Notes: generated by a model not told the origin, from the sequence alone. A DNA stretch of 21,701 bases from Bacteroidota bacterium (GCA_021793635.1 JAJYSI010000008.1:1-21701), one strand, 5' to 3'. Counted from the first letter of the stretch, positions 7,431 through 14,342 are shown. Numbers and translations are program-made.

Positions 7431-8435
7431 ATGAAAGGAATTAAGAAACCAGTGATTAGAAAATTGAAGTGGGGTGCAGCCGGATGCGGAAATTTTACAG
7501 AACATTCCTTTATCCCGACTCTTCATCTATTGAGAAAAAGTGCGCTTAATTCTGTATTCAGCAAAGATCAGAAACGTGCAAAATTTATTGCTGAAAAATT
7601 TGGAGTTCCGAACCATTTCTCAAGCTTTGACGAGTTTATTCAATCGGATATTGAAGCTGTTTATATCGGCAGCGCAAACGCCGACCACTATGAGCAGGTA
7701 ATGAAAGCCGCAAAAGCCGGCAAGCATATTCTTTGCGATAAACCGGTTTCCATTACTTCAGCTCAAGCAGAAGAAATGGTGAATGTATGCCGTGAGAACA
7801 ATGTTCAGTTTGCAGTCAATTATACTTACCGCTTCCATCCGCTTATAATCAAAACAAAAGAATTTTTAAGAAGGCAGCTTTTCGGCAAACTGGTTTCGAT
7901 AAACGTAAATTTTAATATTGAACTTCCGCCAAGCAGTAATTTCAGATTCAATAAGCAGAAAAGCGGCGGAGGTGCCTTGCGGGATATCGGAACGCATATG
8001 ATTGATCTTCTTAGATTTCTCGGCGGAGAAATAATTGAGATTGACGGCGTTATCGACGATATTGTTTACAAAAGCGAAGTTGATGACTTTGCTGCCGGCA
8101 TTGTTAAATTCCATGACAGCGGCTACGGCTACTTCAATGTTTCGTTCAACAATAAGAAGGCATTTAACAGGATAGACCTGCTTGGTCATAAAGGCGCTCT
8201 TAGCATTGATCATCTTATTGGTGCAAAGAATGCGACATCAAAGCTGACAATACTTCTCGAAGGCGAGGCAAAGAAAGCTTTCAGAAAAAGAGGAAATAAA
8301 TTCTTAAACCTGCTGCGTTCTGTTCAGAATTCATTCTTAAAGAATGAAACTCCGCTTGTTACCGGATATGATGGTTATATCAATATGAAATTAATGGAAG
8401 AATTGGAAGCTAAATGTCTGGGAAGAAAGAGTTAG
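7431..8435 (+). CDS. Gfo/Idh/MocA family NAD(P)-dependent oxidoreductase
   Basis: A 334-residue sugar or polyol dehydrogenase. The N-terminal Rossmann fold opens with W-G-A-A-G-C-G-N-F (residues 14-22). C-D-K-P-V (102-106) holds the catalytic Lys104 and cofactor-contacting Pro105. The second domain shows G-G-G-A-L-R-D-I-G-T-H-M-I-D (179-192), with Asp185 and His189 in the usual positions for proton transfer. The specific substrate cannot be read from the sequence; relatives oxidise glucose, xylose, inositol or UDP-sugars. The gene is only 2 bases after metF and its last 22 bases overlap the start of the aldolase gene, so translational coupling is likely. The aldolase neighbour points to carbohydrate breakdown. 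Confidence 0.88.
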   Translation: MKGIKKPVIRKLKWGAAGCGNFTEHSFIPTLHLLRKSALNSVFSKDQKRAKFIAEKFGVPNHFSSFDEFIQSDIEAVYIGSANADHYEQVMKAAKAGKHILCDKPVSITSAQAEEMVNVCRENNVQFAVNYTYRFHPLIIKTKEFLRRQLFGKLVSINVNFNIELPPSSNFRFNKQKSGGGALRDIGTHMIDLLRFLGGEIIEIDGVIDDIVYKSEVDDFAAGIVKFHDSGYGYFNVSFNNKKAFNRIDLLGHKGALSIDHLIGAKNATSKLTILLEGEAKKAFRKRGNKFLNLLRSVQNSFLKNETPLVTGYDGYINMKLMEELEAKCLGRKS

Positions 8436-9070
8436 TTGAAATCTGCCATAGAGTTTATGAGAAAGGGTTTGTCTCTGCTTACGACGGAAACATTTCTGTA
8501 GCGACACCTCAAAATACTTTTTTAATTACTCGCTCAGCAGTACGTAAAGGAGACGTAACGGAAGACGACATCCTCGAAATTGATGCCGGGGGAAATATTT
8601 TAAGCGGTCACGGAAAAATTTCAACCGAATATAAAATCCATCTTTATGCATATTCAAGAAGACCGGAGGTAAATGCGGTGGTTCATTGTCATCCGGTTTA
8701 TGCTACTGCGTTTGCTTCTTTAGGAGAAGGCTTAACTGAAAATATTTTTCCGGAAGTTATCTTAACCCTAGGTAAAGTTCCGCTTTGCAAATATGCTACC
8801 CCATCAACCGATGATTTGCCGTTAAGCATGGAACCATATATCGAGCATGCATGGGGTCTTCTTCTTCAAAACCACGGTGCGGTTACGCTCGGCAAAACAT
8901 TAAAAGATGCTTACAATAAAATGGAGAAGCTTGAGCATACCGCTCAAATATTATTTACTGCACGGCTTCTTGGCGGGGCAAAAGAATTACCGCCGGAAAA
9001 AATCAGAGAGCTTGTAAATTTATCCAAGCAGAATTATGGACTGGACGTGGATGAGAGAAATATTTATTAA
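8414..9070 (+). CDS. Class II aldolase/adducin family protein (L-fuculose-phosphate aldolase-like)
   Basis: A zinc-dependent aldolase of 218 residues, close to the roughly 215 of FucA. The zinc site is intact: His91 and His93 in H-C-H-P, His154 in Q-N-H-G, and the catalytic Glu72 in S-T-E-Y-K-I-H, almost the same numbering as FucA (73, 92, 94, 155). G-N-I-S (25-28) is the phosphate-binding loop. FucA cleaves L-fuculose-1-phosphate to dihydroxyacetone phosphate and lactaldehyde. Other members act on rhamnulose-, ribulose- or threonate-type substrates, so the exact one is open. It overlaps the preceding oxidoreductase by 22 bases and is the last gene of the metF operon. 143 bases without a clear terminator follow. 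Confidence 0.88.
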   Translation: MSGKKELVEICHRVYEKGFVSAYDGNISVATPQNTFLITRSAVRKGDVTEDDILEIDAGGNILSGHGKISTEYKIHLYAYSRRPEVNAVVHCHPVYATAFASLGEGLTENIFPEVILTLGKVPLCKYATPSTDDLPLSMEPYIEHAWGLLLQNHGAVTLGKTLKDAYNKMEKLEHTAQILFTARLLGGAKELPPEKIRELVNLSKQNYGLDVDERNIY

Positions 9071-9213
9071 AAATAATTATTTAATTTTTGTTCGTAACCA
9101 TACTTTTAACTGGACCAAATACGAGTAAGATTAAGAGCAAAATTAAGATTAGGATTCGGACATGAACATAAGAACATTAGTTTATTTAGAAATAGAAATT
9201 GAAAGAAAAATAA

Positions 9214-10218
9214 ATGACGAGTAAAAAAGATTTAACGGTCGCATTATTGTTAGGAGGTACTTCGCCGGAAAGGGATGTTTCAAAATCATCGGCAAGCTCC
9301 ATTTATAAAGCACTGACCGCACTTGGATATAAAACTATCTTAATCGATCCGGCATACGGTAAACAACAGCCTCATAAAGAAGAAGATTTTTTCGCTAAAA
9401 AAGATTTTGCGGAGATTTCCAACCGAAATTATGTTGAGGCTGTGAATTCAAAATTATTTGATGAGGTTGATATCGCTTTCCTTGCACTTCACGGAAAGTG
9501 GGGAGAAGACGGAACGATACAATCTCTGCTTGATTTAAGAGGAATAAAATATACCGGTTCCAATATTGTCTCAAGTGCTATGTCGATGGATAAGATAATG
9601 TCAAAAATATTATTCAAGCATTACGACATAAACACGCCCGATTGGATCGGCGTAAATCAGCATGAAAAAGAAATTAACGTAAAGGAAATGATAAAGGATA
9701 AGTTCGGATTCCCTTGCGTCGTAAAACCTAATGACCAGGGCTCAACAGTCGGCTTGACAATCTGTAAGCATGAAGATGAGCTGCATAAAGCATTAAAGCT
9801 TGCACGGCAATTTTCAAATAAAGTCTTAATTGAAGAATATATTCCGGGACGTGAAGTCACTGTAGGCGTTCTTGATAACAAAGCTCTGCCGGTGCTTGAA
9901 ATAAAACCGAAGCACGGAATTTATGATTATGAATGCAAATACACGTCCGGAATGAGTGAGTATGAAGTCCCTGCAAATATTCCTGAATGGGTCCAGCTTG
10001 AACTGCAATCGCAAACTCTTAAAGCTTTCGAAGCTTTGGGCTGCAGCGTTTACGGAAGATTGGATTTTAGACTGAGCGGTGATTTTAAAACTTATTGCCT
10101 CGAAGTTAATACATTGCCGGGCATGACTTCTACAAGCTTAGTTCCCAAAATGGCTAAAGCTGCCGGTATATCTTTCGAGGAATTGATTGACAAAATAATT
10201 AAGCTTAGCTTGCAATAA
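9214..10218 (+). CDS. ddl: D-alanine--D-alanine ligase
   Basis: ATP-grasp enzyme that joins two D-alanines for the peptidoglycan stem peptide, in the cytoplasm. 334 residues, normal for the family. L-G-G-T-S-P-E-R-D-V-S (13-23) holds the first D-Ala-binding Glu19. The middle domain shows M-D-K, then P-C-V-V-K-P-N-D-Q-G-S-T-V-G, which shapes the ATP site, and E-E-Y-I-P-G-R-E-V-T-V-G. The C-terminal domain shows Y-G-R-L-D-F-R and C-L-E-V-N-T-L-P-G-M-T, with Mg2+ ligands and the oxyanion-hole Arg. The Shine-Dalgarno site is weak. It is followed after 2 bases by the FtsB-like gene, a cell-wall/division pairing common in bacteria. Confidence 0.95.
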   Translation: MTSKKDLTVALLLGGTSPERDVSKSSASSIYKALTALGYKTILIDPAYGKQQPHKEEDFFAKKDFAEISNRNYVEAVNSKLFDEVDIAFLALHGKWGEDGTIQSLLDLRGIKYTGSNIVSSAMSMDKIMSKILFKHYDINTPDWIGVNQHEKEINVKEMIKDKFGFPCVVKPNDQGSTVGLTICKHEDELHKALKLARQFSNKVLIEEYIPGREVTVGVLDNKALPVLEIKPKHGIYDYECKYTSGMSEYEVPANIPEWVQLELQSQTLKAFEALGCSVYGRLDFRLSGDFKTYCLEVNTLPGMTSTSLVPKMAKAAGISFEELIDKIIKLSLQ

Positions 10219-10220
10219 GC

Positions 10221-10508
10221 ATGTTTAAAAACGGAAAGTTGAAATACATAATTTTTACGATATTTTTTATTATCGGACTGCTGTATGTTTTCTTCAATAA
10301 TTCCGGAGTGATTAAGTATTTGAAAATGAAGCAGCAAGTCAATGCCTTGAATGAGCAGATTGACAGTGTTAATGTTGAGAATAAAAGAATCAAAAGTGAA
10401 ATAGATTCTCTTCAAAATAAAGTTCCGGCAAAGATAGAAAAGGTTGCGCGCGAAAAGTACAACATGATTAGAAAAGGAGAGACGAAAATCCAGGTTATTG
10501 AAAAGTAA
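10221..10508 (+). CDS. FtsB/DivIC-like septum formation initiator
   Basis: A 95-residue bitopic membrane protein. A short cytoplasmic tail is followed by one hydrophobic segment (about residues 8-27, I-I-F-T-I-F-F-I-I-G-L-L-Y-V-F-F). Next comes a coiled coil (about 37-70, with repeated L-N-E-Q-I-D-S-V and I-K-S-E-I-D-S-L heptads) and the family ending K-I-E-K-V-A-R-E-K-Y-N-M-I-R-K-G-E. In known systems this protein links FtsL and FtsQ in the divisome. The gene begins 2 bases after ddl and is followed 21 bases later by rarA, so the three probably share a transcript. Confidence 0.85.
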   Translation: MFKNGKLKYIIFTIFFIIGLLYVFFNNSGVIKYLKMKQQVNALNEQIDSVNVENKRIKSEIDSLQNKVPAKIEKVAREKYNMIRKGETKIQVIEK

Positions 10509-10529
10509 ATTTCAATTTGAAAATTTAAA

Positions 10530-11843
10530 ATGGAAAAAATAAATCTTCCTCAGATTCCGTTAGCTGAGCGGGTTCGACCAAATACAATTGATGAATTCTG
10601 CGGACAGCAATCTTTGCTTGGCAAAGGCAAGCCGATAAGGCTGATGATTGAGAAAGATACACTCAGCCCGTTTATTCTTTGGGGACCGCCGGGGACCGGC
10701 AAAACCACAATCGCAAAGTTAATTGCCGAATATACCAAATCAGATTTCCATCAGTTGAATGCAGTTTCATCCGGAGTAAAGGATATCCGTGAAATAATTG
10801 ATATTGCTTCCACAAATAAATCTTACGGCAAAAGGACAATTTTATTTATAGATGAAATTCACCGCTTCAACAAAGCTCAGCAGGATGCTCTTCTTCATTC
10901 CGTTGAAGCTGGACTGATTACTTTAATCGGTGCTACAACCGAGAATCCTTCATTCGAAGTAATACCGGCGCTTCGTTCAAGAGCAAGAATATACATACTT
11001 GATGAGCTGACCAAAGAAGATTTGCTTACAATTCTTAAAAGAGCAATTGAGAAAGATGAATTACTTTCTCAACTGAATCTTGGAGAAATTGATAAAGAAT
11101 TTTTGATTTACTTATCCGGCGGAGATGCTAGAGTTTTACTTAGTATTTTTGAAGCCGCAGTAATATCGGAACTGACAGATTCGAATGTCAGTGAGAAATC
11201 AGCTGAAATTAAAATCACTAAGGAAGTGCTTGAAAATATTGTTCAGAAGAAAAACATTGCCTATGATAAAGCCGGAGAGGAACATTACAATGTTATTTCA
11301 GCTTTTATAAAAAGCATAAGAGGAAGCGACCCTGACGGTGCTCTTTATTGGCTGGCAAGAATGCTTGAAGGCGGTGAAGATCCATTGTTTATTGCGCGAA
11401 GGCTTATTATACTTGCTTCGGAAGATATCGGGAATGCCTCTCCGAACGGGCTAGTTCTAGCCGAAGCTGCTTTCAGTGCTGTGGATAAAATAGGTATGCC
11501 CGAAGCAAGAATTATTTTAGCACAGTGTACGACTTATCTTGCGTCCTCACCAAAGAGCAATGCATCTTACATGGGAATTGAGAATGCATACTCTGATGTA
11601 AAGAACAAGCCGTTGTACCCGGTTCCGCTTCATCTAAGAAATGCACCGACAAAACTGATGAAAGCTATCGGCTACCATAAAGGTTATAAGTACGCGCATG
11701 ATTTTGAAAATCATTTTGTGCTTGAAAATTATCTGCCGGAAGAATTAAAGGATGCTCAATATTATTTTCCGACTGAGATAGGGCAAGAAAAGAATTTGCT
11801 TGAAAGATTGAAAGCTTTGTGGAAAGGGAGAAAGAAATATTAA
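10530..11843 (+). CDS. rarA: Replication-associated recombination protein RarA (MgsA) AAA+ ATPase
   Basis: A clamp-loader-like AAA+ ATPase that acts at stalled replication forks and interacts with SSB. 437 residues, normal length. Walker A is G-P-P-G-T-G-K-T (52-59), Walker B L-F-I-D-E (105-109) followed by I-H-R-F-N. Sensor 1 is I-G-A-T-T-E-N-P-S-F (133-142), and the arginine finger is S-R-A-R (150-153). The C-terminal tetramerisation domain shows G-G-E-D-P-L-F-I-A-R-R and the final L-P-x-x-L-K-D-A-Q-Y-Y-x-P-T segment. There is no Shine-Dalgarno site. Its stop overlaps the 3' end of dprA on the other strand by 4 bases, leaving no room for a separate terminator. Confidence 0.95.
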   Translation: MEKINLPQIPLAERVRPNTIDEFCGQQSLLGKGKPIRLMIEKDTLSPFILWGPPGTGKTTIAKLIAEYTKSDFHQLNAVSSGVKDIREIIDIASTNKSYGKRTILFIDEIHRFNKAQQDALLHSVEAGLITLIGATTENPSFEVIPALRSRARIYILDELTKEDLLTILKRAIEKDELLSQLNLGEIDKEFLIYLSGGDARVLLSIFEAAVISELTDSNVSEKSAEIKITKEVLENIVQKKNIAYDKAGEEHYNVISAFIKSIRGSDPDGALYWLARMLEGGEDPLFIARRLIILASEDIGNASPNGLVLAEAAFSAVDKIGMPEARIILAQCTTYLASSPKSNASYMGIENAYSDVKNKPLYPVPLHLRNAPTKLMKAIGYHKGYKYAHDFENHFVLENYLPEELKDAQYYFPTEIGQEKNLLERLKALWKGRKKY

Positions 11844-12961
11844 AGCAAAGCAAACATTTTCCCCGGCAACTGCTTAACCAATCCCTTGAATTCGAGCGAA
11901 AGCAGATGAACCAAACAGTCTGATGTAGACAAATTTGTTAATGTGGAAATTTTATCTATCTGGACAGGCTCGCTTCCTAATACGTTAATAATCTTTTCTT
12001 CGAACAAGTTCATTTCTACTTGAGGCTTTGGAATATTCTTTCCAATAACAGGCTTTAACTTTAAATCTAACTCATTAAGTACGTCTTCTGAATTGCGAAT
12101 AAGCTTAGCTTCGCCTTTTTGAATTAGAAGATTTGTTCCTTCAGACTGCCTAACACCAAGGTTGCCGGGAACAGAGAACACTTCTCTATTCTGATCAAGA
12201 GCGAATGATGCAGTCTGCATTGCACCGCCGTTGATCCCGGTCTCAACTACAATGCAGCCAAGACTCATTCCCGAAATTATTCTATTCCTGCGGGGAAAGT
12301 TTTGAGCATCCGGTTTGGTACCAAGTGTAAATTCGGAAATAACACAGCCGTTATTAGAAATGTCATCAAATAATCTTTTGTTCTCCGGAGGATAAACAAT
12401 ATCTAAACCTGAACCGATTATTGCGATGGTTCTTCCTTTATTTTTAATTGCTGCAGAGTGGGCAACTGAATCAATTCCCCTTGCCATACCGCTTACAACG
12501 GTTATGTTCTGTTTAGCAAGATCTGCTGCTAACCGTTCAGCTTGAACCTTGCCGTAATTTGTAGGCTGTCTTGTTCCTACAATAGAGATAGAGTAATTAT
12601 CGGCTTCGGATAGACTTCCTTTAATATATAAAACAAGAGGCGGATCATAAATTTTTTTAAGAATAGGCGGATAACATTTATCCCATATTGTTATTAAAGA
12701 AGCATTGAGCTTTGAAAGTTTATCCAGAATCCGTTTTGTTTCAGACAAGCTTTGTTCTATGAGTCTGCGGCTTTGGTGAATTCTTTTACTAAGATTATTA
12801 CTAATTCCTTCAACTGTTAAAAGAGCTTCGATCGGAGATTCAATGATTTGCTTAAGTGAATGAAATTTAGAGAGAAGATTTCTAATTCTACCCGGACCGA
12901 TTCCGTCTATTGAAAGGAGGAGGTTTAACCTGGCTAGGTCTTCAACATCAAGAGCAGCCAC
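11840..12961 (-). CDS. dprA: DNA-processing protein DprA
   Basis: Loads RecA onto incoming single-stranded DNA during natural transformation. 373 residues. The N-terminal helix-hairpin-helix (about 8-65) contains G-I-G-P-G-R-I and a second V-E-G-I-S. The Rossmann-like DprA core starts S-I-V-G-T-R (126-131), then S-G-M-A-R-G-I-D (157-164), I-I-G-S-G-L-D-I-V-Y-P and F-P-R-R-N-R-I-I-S-G (222-231). A C-terminal winged helix lies at about 310-373. It uses a GTG start with an AAGGA site upstream. It follows the EutN-like gene after 90 bases and converges on rarA. Only one competence gene is visible, and DprA is also present in non-transformable bacteria. Confidence 0.95.
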   Translation of the reverse strand: MAALDVEDLARLNLLLSIDGIGPGRIRNLLSKFHSLKQIIESPIEALLTVEGISNNLSKRIHQSRRLIEQSLSETKRILDKLSKLNASLITIWDKCYPPILKKIYDPPLVLYIKGSLSEADNYSISIVGTRQPTNYGKVQAERLAADLAKQNITVVSGMARGIDSVAHSAAIKNKGRTIAIIGSGLDIVYPPENKRLFDDISNNGCVISEFTLGTKPDAQNFPRRNRIISGMSLGCIVVETGINGGAMQTASFALDQNREVFSVPGNLGVRQSEGTNLLIQKGEAKLIRNSEDVLNELDLKLKPVIGKNIPKPQVEMNLFEEKIINVLGSEPVQIDKISTLTNLSTSDCLVHLLSLEFKGLVKQLPGKMFALL

Positions 12962-13051
12962 TTATATTCCTTTTCTTATTAACTTAATCCCGTAGTAACC
13001 GGGGCGACACTTAATGAGCTTTTTATAAGATGCCGGAAAAGAAATCCGGTA

Positions 13052-13327
13052 TCAAGATTTAACTTCTATCTGGTCTACGACAGCAACAATCATTGTATGT
13101 ACAGGTGCTTTACGATGTCCAAGAATTTGTTTTACTGCAGATCCTTCTTGAACAACCAGTACGGTATCGCCAATACCTGCATCAATTAAATCTAAGGCAA
13201 TAGCATCTTTCTTGCCGATAAAATTTCCGTTAAGATCAATCTGGTGAACAACCAGAAGTTTGTGGCTTTTTAAGTTGGGATTCTTCTGAGTGGAAACAAT
13301 GTTTCCTTTAACTTTTGCCAGAAGCAA
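13052..13327 (-). CDS. EutN/CcmL family microcompartment vertex protein (orphan)
   Basis: A 91-residue protein matching the pentameric EutN/CcmL/PduN vertex family. Features are an opening L-A-K-V-K-G-N-I-V-S-T-Q-K, then H-K-L-L-V-V-H-Q-I, D-A-I-A-L-D-L-I-D-A-G-I-G-D-T-V-L-V-V-Q-E-G-S-A, and a late M-I-V-A-V-V-D-Q-I. In shells these pentamers cap the corners of bacterial microcompartments. No BMC hexamer gene lies in the window, so the protein may serve a separate shell locus or do something else. It starts with TTG, which gives the normal family N-terminus. Its first 20 bases overlap the DUF3098-like gene, implying coupled translation. It is probably co-transcribed with dprA. Confidence 0.85.
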   Translation of the reverse strand: MLLAKVKGNIVSTQKNPNLKSHKLLVVHQIDLNGNFIGKKDAIALDLIDAGIGDTVLVVQEGSAVKQILGHRKAPVHTMIVAVVDQIEVKS

Positions 13328-13601
13328 TATCGTGTCCCTCTTGGTTTACCGGCTGTTCTTTCCTAAAGTATAGAATAGAAGCAGGCAGTACAAGTAAATA
13401 CCCGATGACAAGAAGAACCGGAGAAATAAATAATGAAGGGAAGCTGTTCCATGGACCCATGGACATAAAAACAAATCCGGCAATTATTATTACTAAGCCT
13501 AAAAATAAAAGCAGGAAATTATTCTTTTTCCAATAGGCGCTGAAAGGTGAAACAATTTTTTTTGTCTTACGAATATTTTTTTTACTTACTGTCTTAGCCA
13601 T
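13308..13601 (-). CDS. DUF3098-like small membrane protein
   Basis: A 97-residue protein with a basic cytoplasmic N-terminus (K-K-N-I-R-K-T-K-K) and two transmembrane segments. The first is at about 29-48 (L-L-L-F-L-G-L-V-I-I-I-A-G-F-V-F-M-S-M-G). The second, at about 58-78, begins with I-S-P-V-L-L-V-I-G-Y. The G-F-V-F-M-S segment and the later S-P-V-L-L-V-I-G resemble the DUF3098 family of Bacteroidota, of unknown function. The ATG at 13601 has an AAAGG site 8-9 bases upstream. It is first of three genes (this one, the EutN-like gene, dprA) and lies directly downstream of the terminated structured RNA at 13613-13704. Confidence 0.6.
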   Translation of the reverse strand: MAKTVSKKNIRKTKKIVSPFSAYWKKNNFLLLFLGLVIIIAGFVFMSMGPWNSFPSLFISPVLLVIGYLLVLPASILYFRKEQPVNQEGHDIASGKS

Positions 13602-13612
13602 AAATATAACCT

Positions 13613-13653
13613 TTATAATAAAAAGAAGCCCGGTAATGGGGGTGATACCGGGC
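13613..13653 (-). terminator. Strong intrinsic terminator upstream of the DUF3098-EutN-dprA genes
   Basis: On the minus strand, an 8-bp perfect stem GCCCGGTA (13653-13646) / TACCGGGC (13635-13628) closes a 10-base C-rich loop. TTCTTTTTATTAT follows. It ends 12-20 bases before the ATG at 13601, so transcription from the promoter at 13707-13735 should mostly stop before the gene unless relieved. Confidence 0.85.
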
Positions 13654-13704
13654 CCGACTCGTTTACATCAAAGGGCAGGGGAGAACCCTCTGAAAGAGTC
13701 ACCC
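13613..13704 (-). ncRNA. Structured small RNA or attenuator leader, family not recognised
   Basis: An RNA of about 85-90 bases between a consensus promoter and a strong terminator. Stem GACUC (13700-13696) pairs with GAGUC (13660-13656) and encloses a hairpin. In that hairpin, CAGAGGG (13692-13686) can pair either with CCCCUG (13681-13676) or with CCCUUUG (13675-13669), mutually exclusive choices. The first bases, GGGUGA (13704-13699), are a perfect complement of UCACCC in the terminator loop, allowing a pseudoknot or kissing contact. It could be a stand-alone sRNA or a riboswitch-like leader of the DUF3098-EutN-dprA genes. It does not match the TPP, SAM, cobalamin, c-di-GMP or SRP consensus as I know them. 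Confidence 0.65.
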
Positions 13705-13706
13705 AT

Positions 13707-13735
13707 AATATAACTTCTTGATTGCTTTTTGTCAA
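13707..13735 (-). promoter_or_regulatory. Housekeeping-type promoter of the small RNA
   Basis: On the minus strand, -35 TTGACA (13735-13730, 6 of 6 consensus), 17-base spacer, -10 TATATT (13712-13707, 5 of 6). The predicted start is the G-rich run at about 13704-13700. It lies only 11 bases past the stop of the 82-aa gene. Confidence 0.75.
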
Positions 13736-13746
13736 GAGGTTTTTAT

Positions 13747-13995
13747 TTATTTGCTTATCTGATAAACGATTTTTCTAATCGTATCGAACTGCAAGTAAGG
13801 GTACTCTTCCCTAATAGAATCAATAGCGTCACCCGCACTAATCTTGCTAGCCCTTAACTGTTTAAATTTCTTTCTTATCTGATAATCTCTGACGGATTTT
13901 TCATCAATTAATCCATGAGAGTTTAGAAGTTCGAAAATATCATCGCTGATAAGATCGGACAATGGATTGTCGATTTTTGCTTTAATTGTTTTCAT
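13747..13995 (-). CDS. Hypothetical 82-aa protein between two small RNA genes
   Basis: I do not recognise this family. The protein is 82 residues, highly charged and predicted all-helical. It starts M-K-T-I-K-A-K-I-D-N-P-L-S-D-L-I, followed by D-I-F-E-L-L-N-S-H-G-L-I-D-E-K and a basic stretch I-R-K-K-F-K-Q-L-R. A closing helix pair has R-E-E-Y-P-Y-L-Q-F-D-T-I-R-K-I-V-Y. The last part could form a helix-turn-helix-like unit, but that is only an impression. The ATG has a very good AAGGAAGG site. Codon pattern and a strong start argue that it is a real gene. It is preceded by 148 bases of leader after the terminator at 14144, and followed immediately by the sRNA promoter. Confidence 0.65.
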   Translation of the reverse strand: MKTIKAKIDNPLSDLISDDIFELLNSHGLIDEKSVRDYQIRKKFKQLRASKISAGDAIDSIREEYPYLQFDTIRKIVYQISK

Positions 13996-14143
13996 CGCTG
14001 CCTTCCTTTTTTGTTTGTTAATTACAGTTGCCTAAGTACACGTATCAATACTTTATAGACTCTCTCCTACCGCAAAAGTTCCATGACAAAATAATATGTT
14101 ACTAAAAAAGTGACCGGGCATTGAATATGCTTTCGTATAAAAC
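13996..14143 (-). other. Leader of the 82-aa gene
   Basis: 148 bases between the terminator of the upstream small RNA and the ATG at 13995. It contains the AAGGAAGG ribosome binding site next to the start. I see no second clear promoter, so the gene may depend on read-through of the terminator at 14144-14175 or on a weak start site in this stretch. Confidence 0.4.
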
Positions 14144-14175
14144 AAAAAACCGACCAGAGCACTCCTCTAAATCGG
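14144..14175 (-). terminator. Intrinsic terminator of the second small RNA
   Basis: On the minus strand, CCGATTTAGAG pairs with CTCTGGTCGG (two U-G pairs and one bulged T) around a 5-base loop. A run of six T (14149-14144) follows. The 3' arm also takes part in an alternative pairing with ACCAGAG at 14194-14188. Confidence 0.75.
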
Positions 14176-14259
14176 CACACTTTGCTACTCTGGTAAAGAA
14201 ACCTTATTAGTTCTTTTCTACTGTAGCAAATCTATTAAAATTAAATCTCCAATTTTTGT
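14144..14259 (-). ncRNA. Second structured small RNA or leader with terminator/antiterminator choice
   Basis: A predicted RNA of about 115 bases from the promoter at 14265-14292 to the T-run at 14144. A long hairpin is formed by UUUGCUAC (14230-14223) and GUAGCAAA (14188-14181), with a second paired block, AAAGAA and UUCUUU, inside. Just downstream, ACCAGAG (14194-14188) is a perfect complement of CUCUGGU (14159-14153). That pairing would destroy the terminator stem, the layout expected of an antiterminator. No open reading frame of note lies inside. It may be a stand-alone sRNA or a regulated leader for the 82-aa gene. It does not fit a T-box or any riboswitch consensus I know. Confidence 0.6.
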
Positions 14260-14264
14260 GTATT

Positions 14265-14292
14265 AATATACAAGAAAAATCATAAATGTCAA
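14265..14292 (-). promoter_or_regulatory. Promoter of the second small RNA
   Basis: On the minus strand, -35 TTGACA (14292-14287), 16-base spacer, -10 TATATT (14270-14265). Both boxes are identical to those of the promoter at 13707-13735, suggesting the same sigma factor. Start expected near 14258. Confidence 0.65.
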
Positions 14293-14342
14293 ATGGTATA
14301 GTAGATAGAATTTGATAAAACCGGTAATAATTTTGAGTAATT

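Noticed and set aside
7866..8213. 115-codon minus-strand frame inside the Gfo/Idh/MocA gene
   Set aside because: It is fully covered by a well-conserved gene on the other strand and has no family features.
9120..9165. AAGATTAAGA-type short direct repeat before ddl
   Set aside because: Only two or three copies in AT-rich DNA, too simple to separate from chance, although it may be another remnant of intergenic tandem repeats.
12990..13050. Terminator between the EutN-like gene and dprA
   Set aside because: The CCGGA/TCCGG hairpin has only a 5-bp stem and no T-run in the minus direction. Read-through into dprA seems likely.
8414..13327. A true microcompartment locus (aldolase plus vertex protein)
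   Set aside because: The genes are on opposite strands more than 4 kb apart with unrelated genes between, and no shell hexamer gene is present.
13613..13704. TPP riboswitch or SRP RNA
   Set aside because: CCCUUUGAUG resembles the TPP core only superficially: the CUGAGA element is missing. The GGAAGGAAGCAGCC-like SRP loop is also absent.
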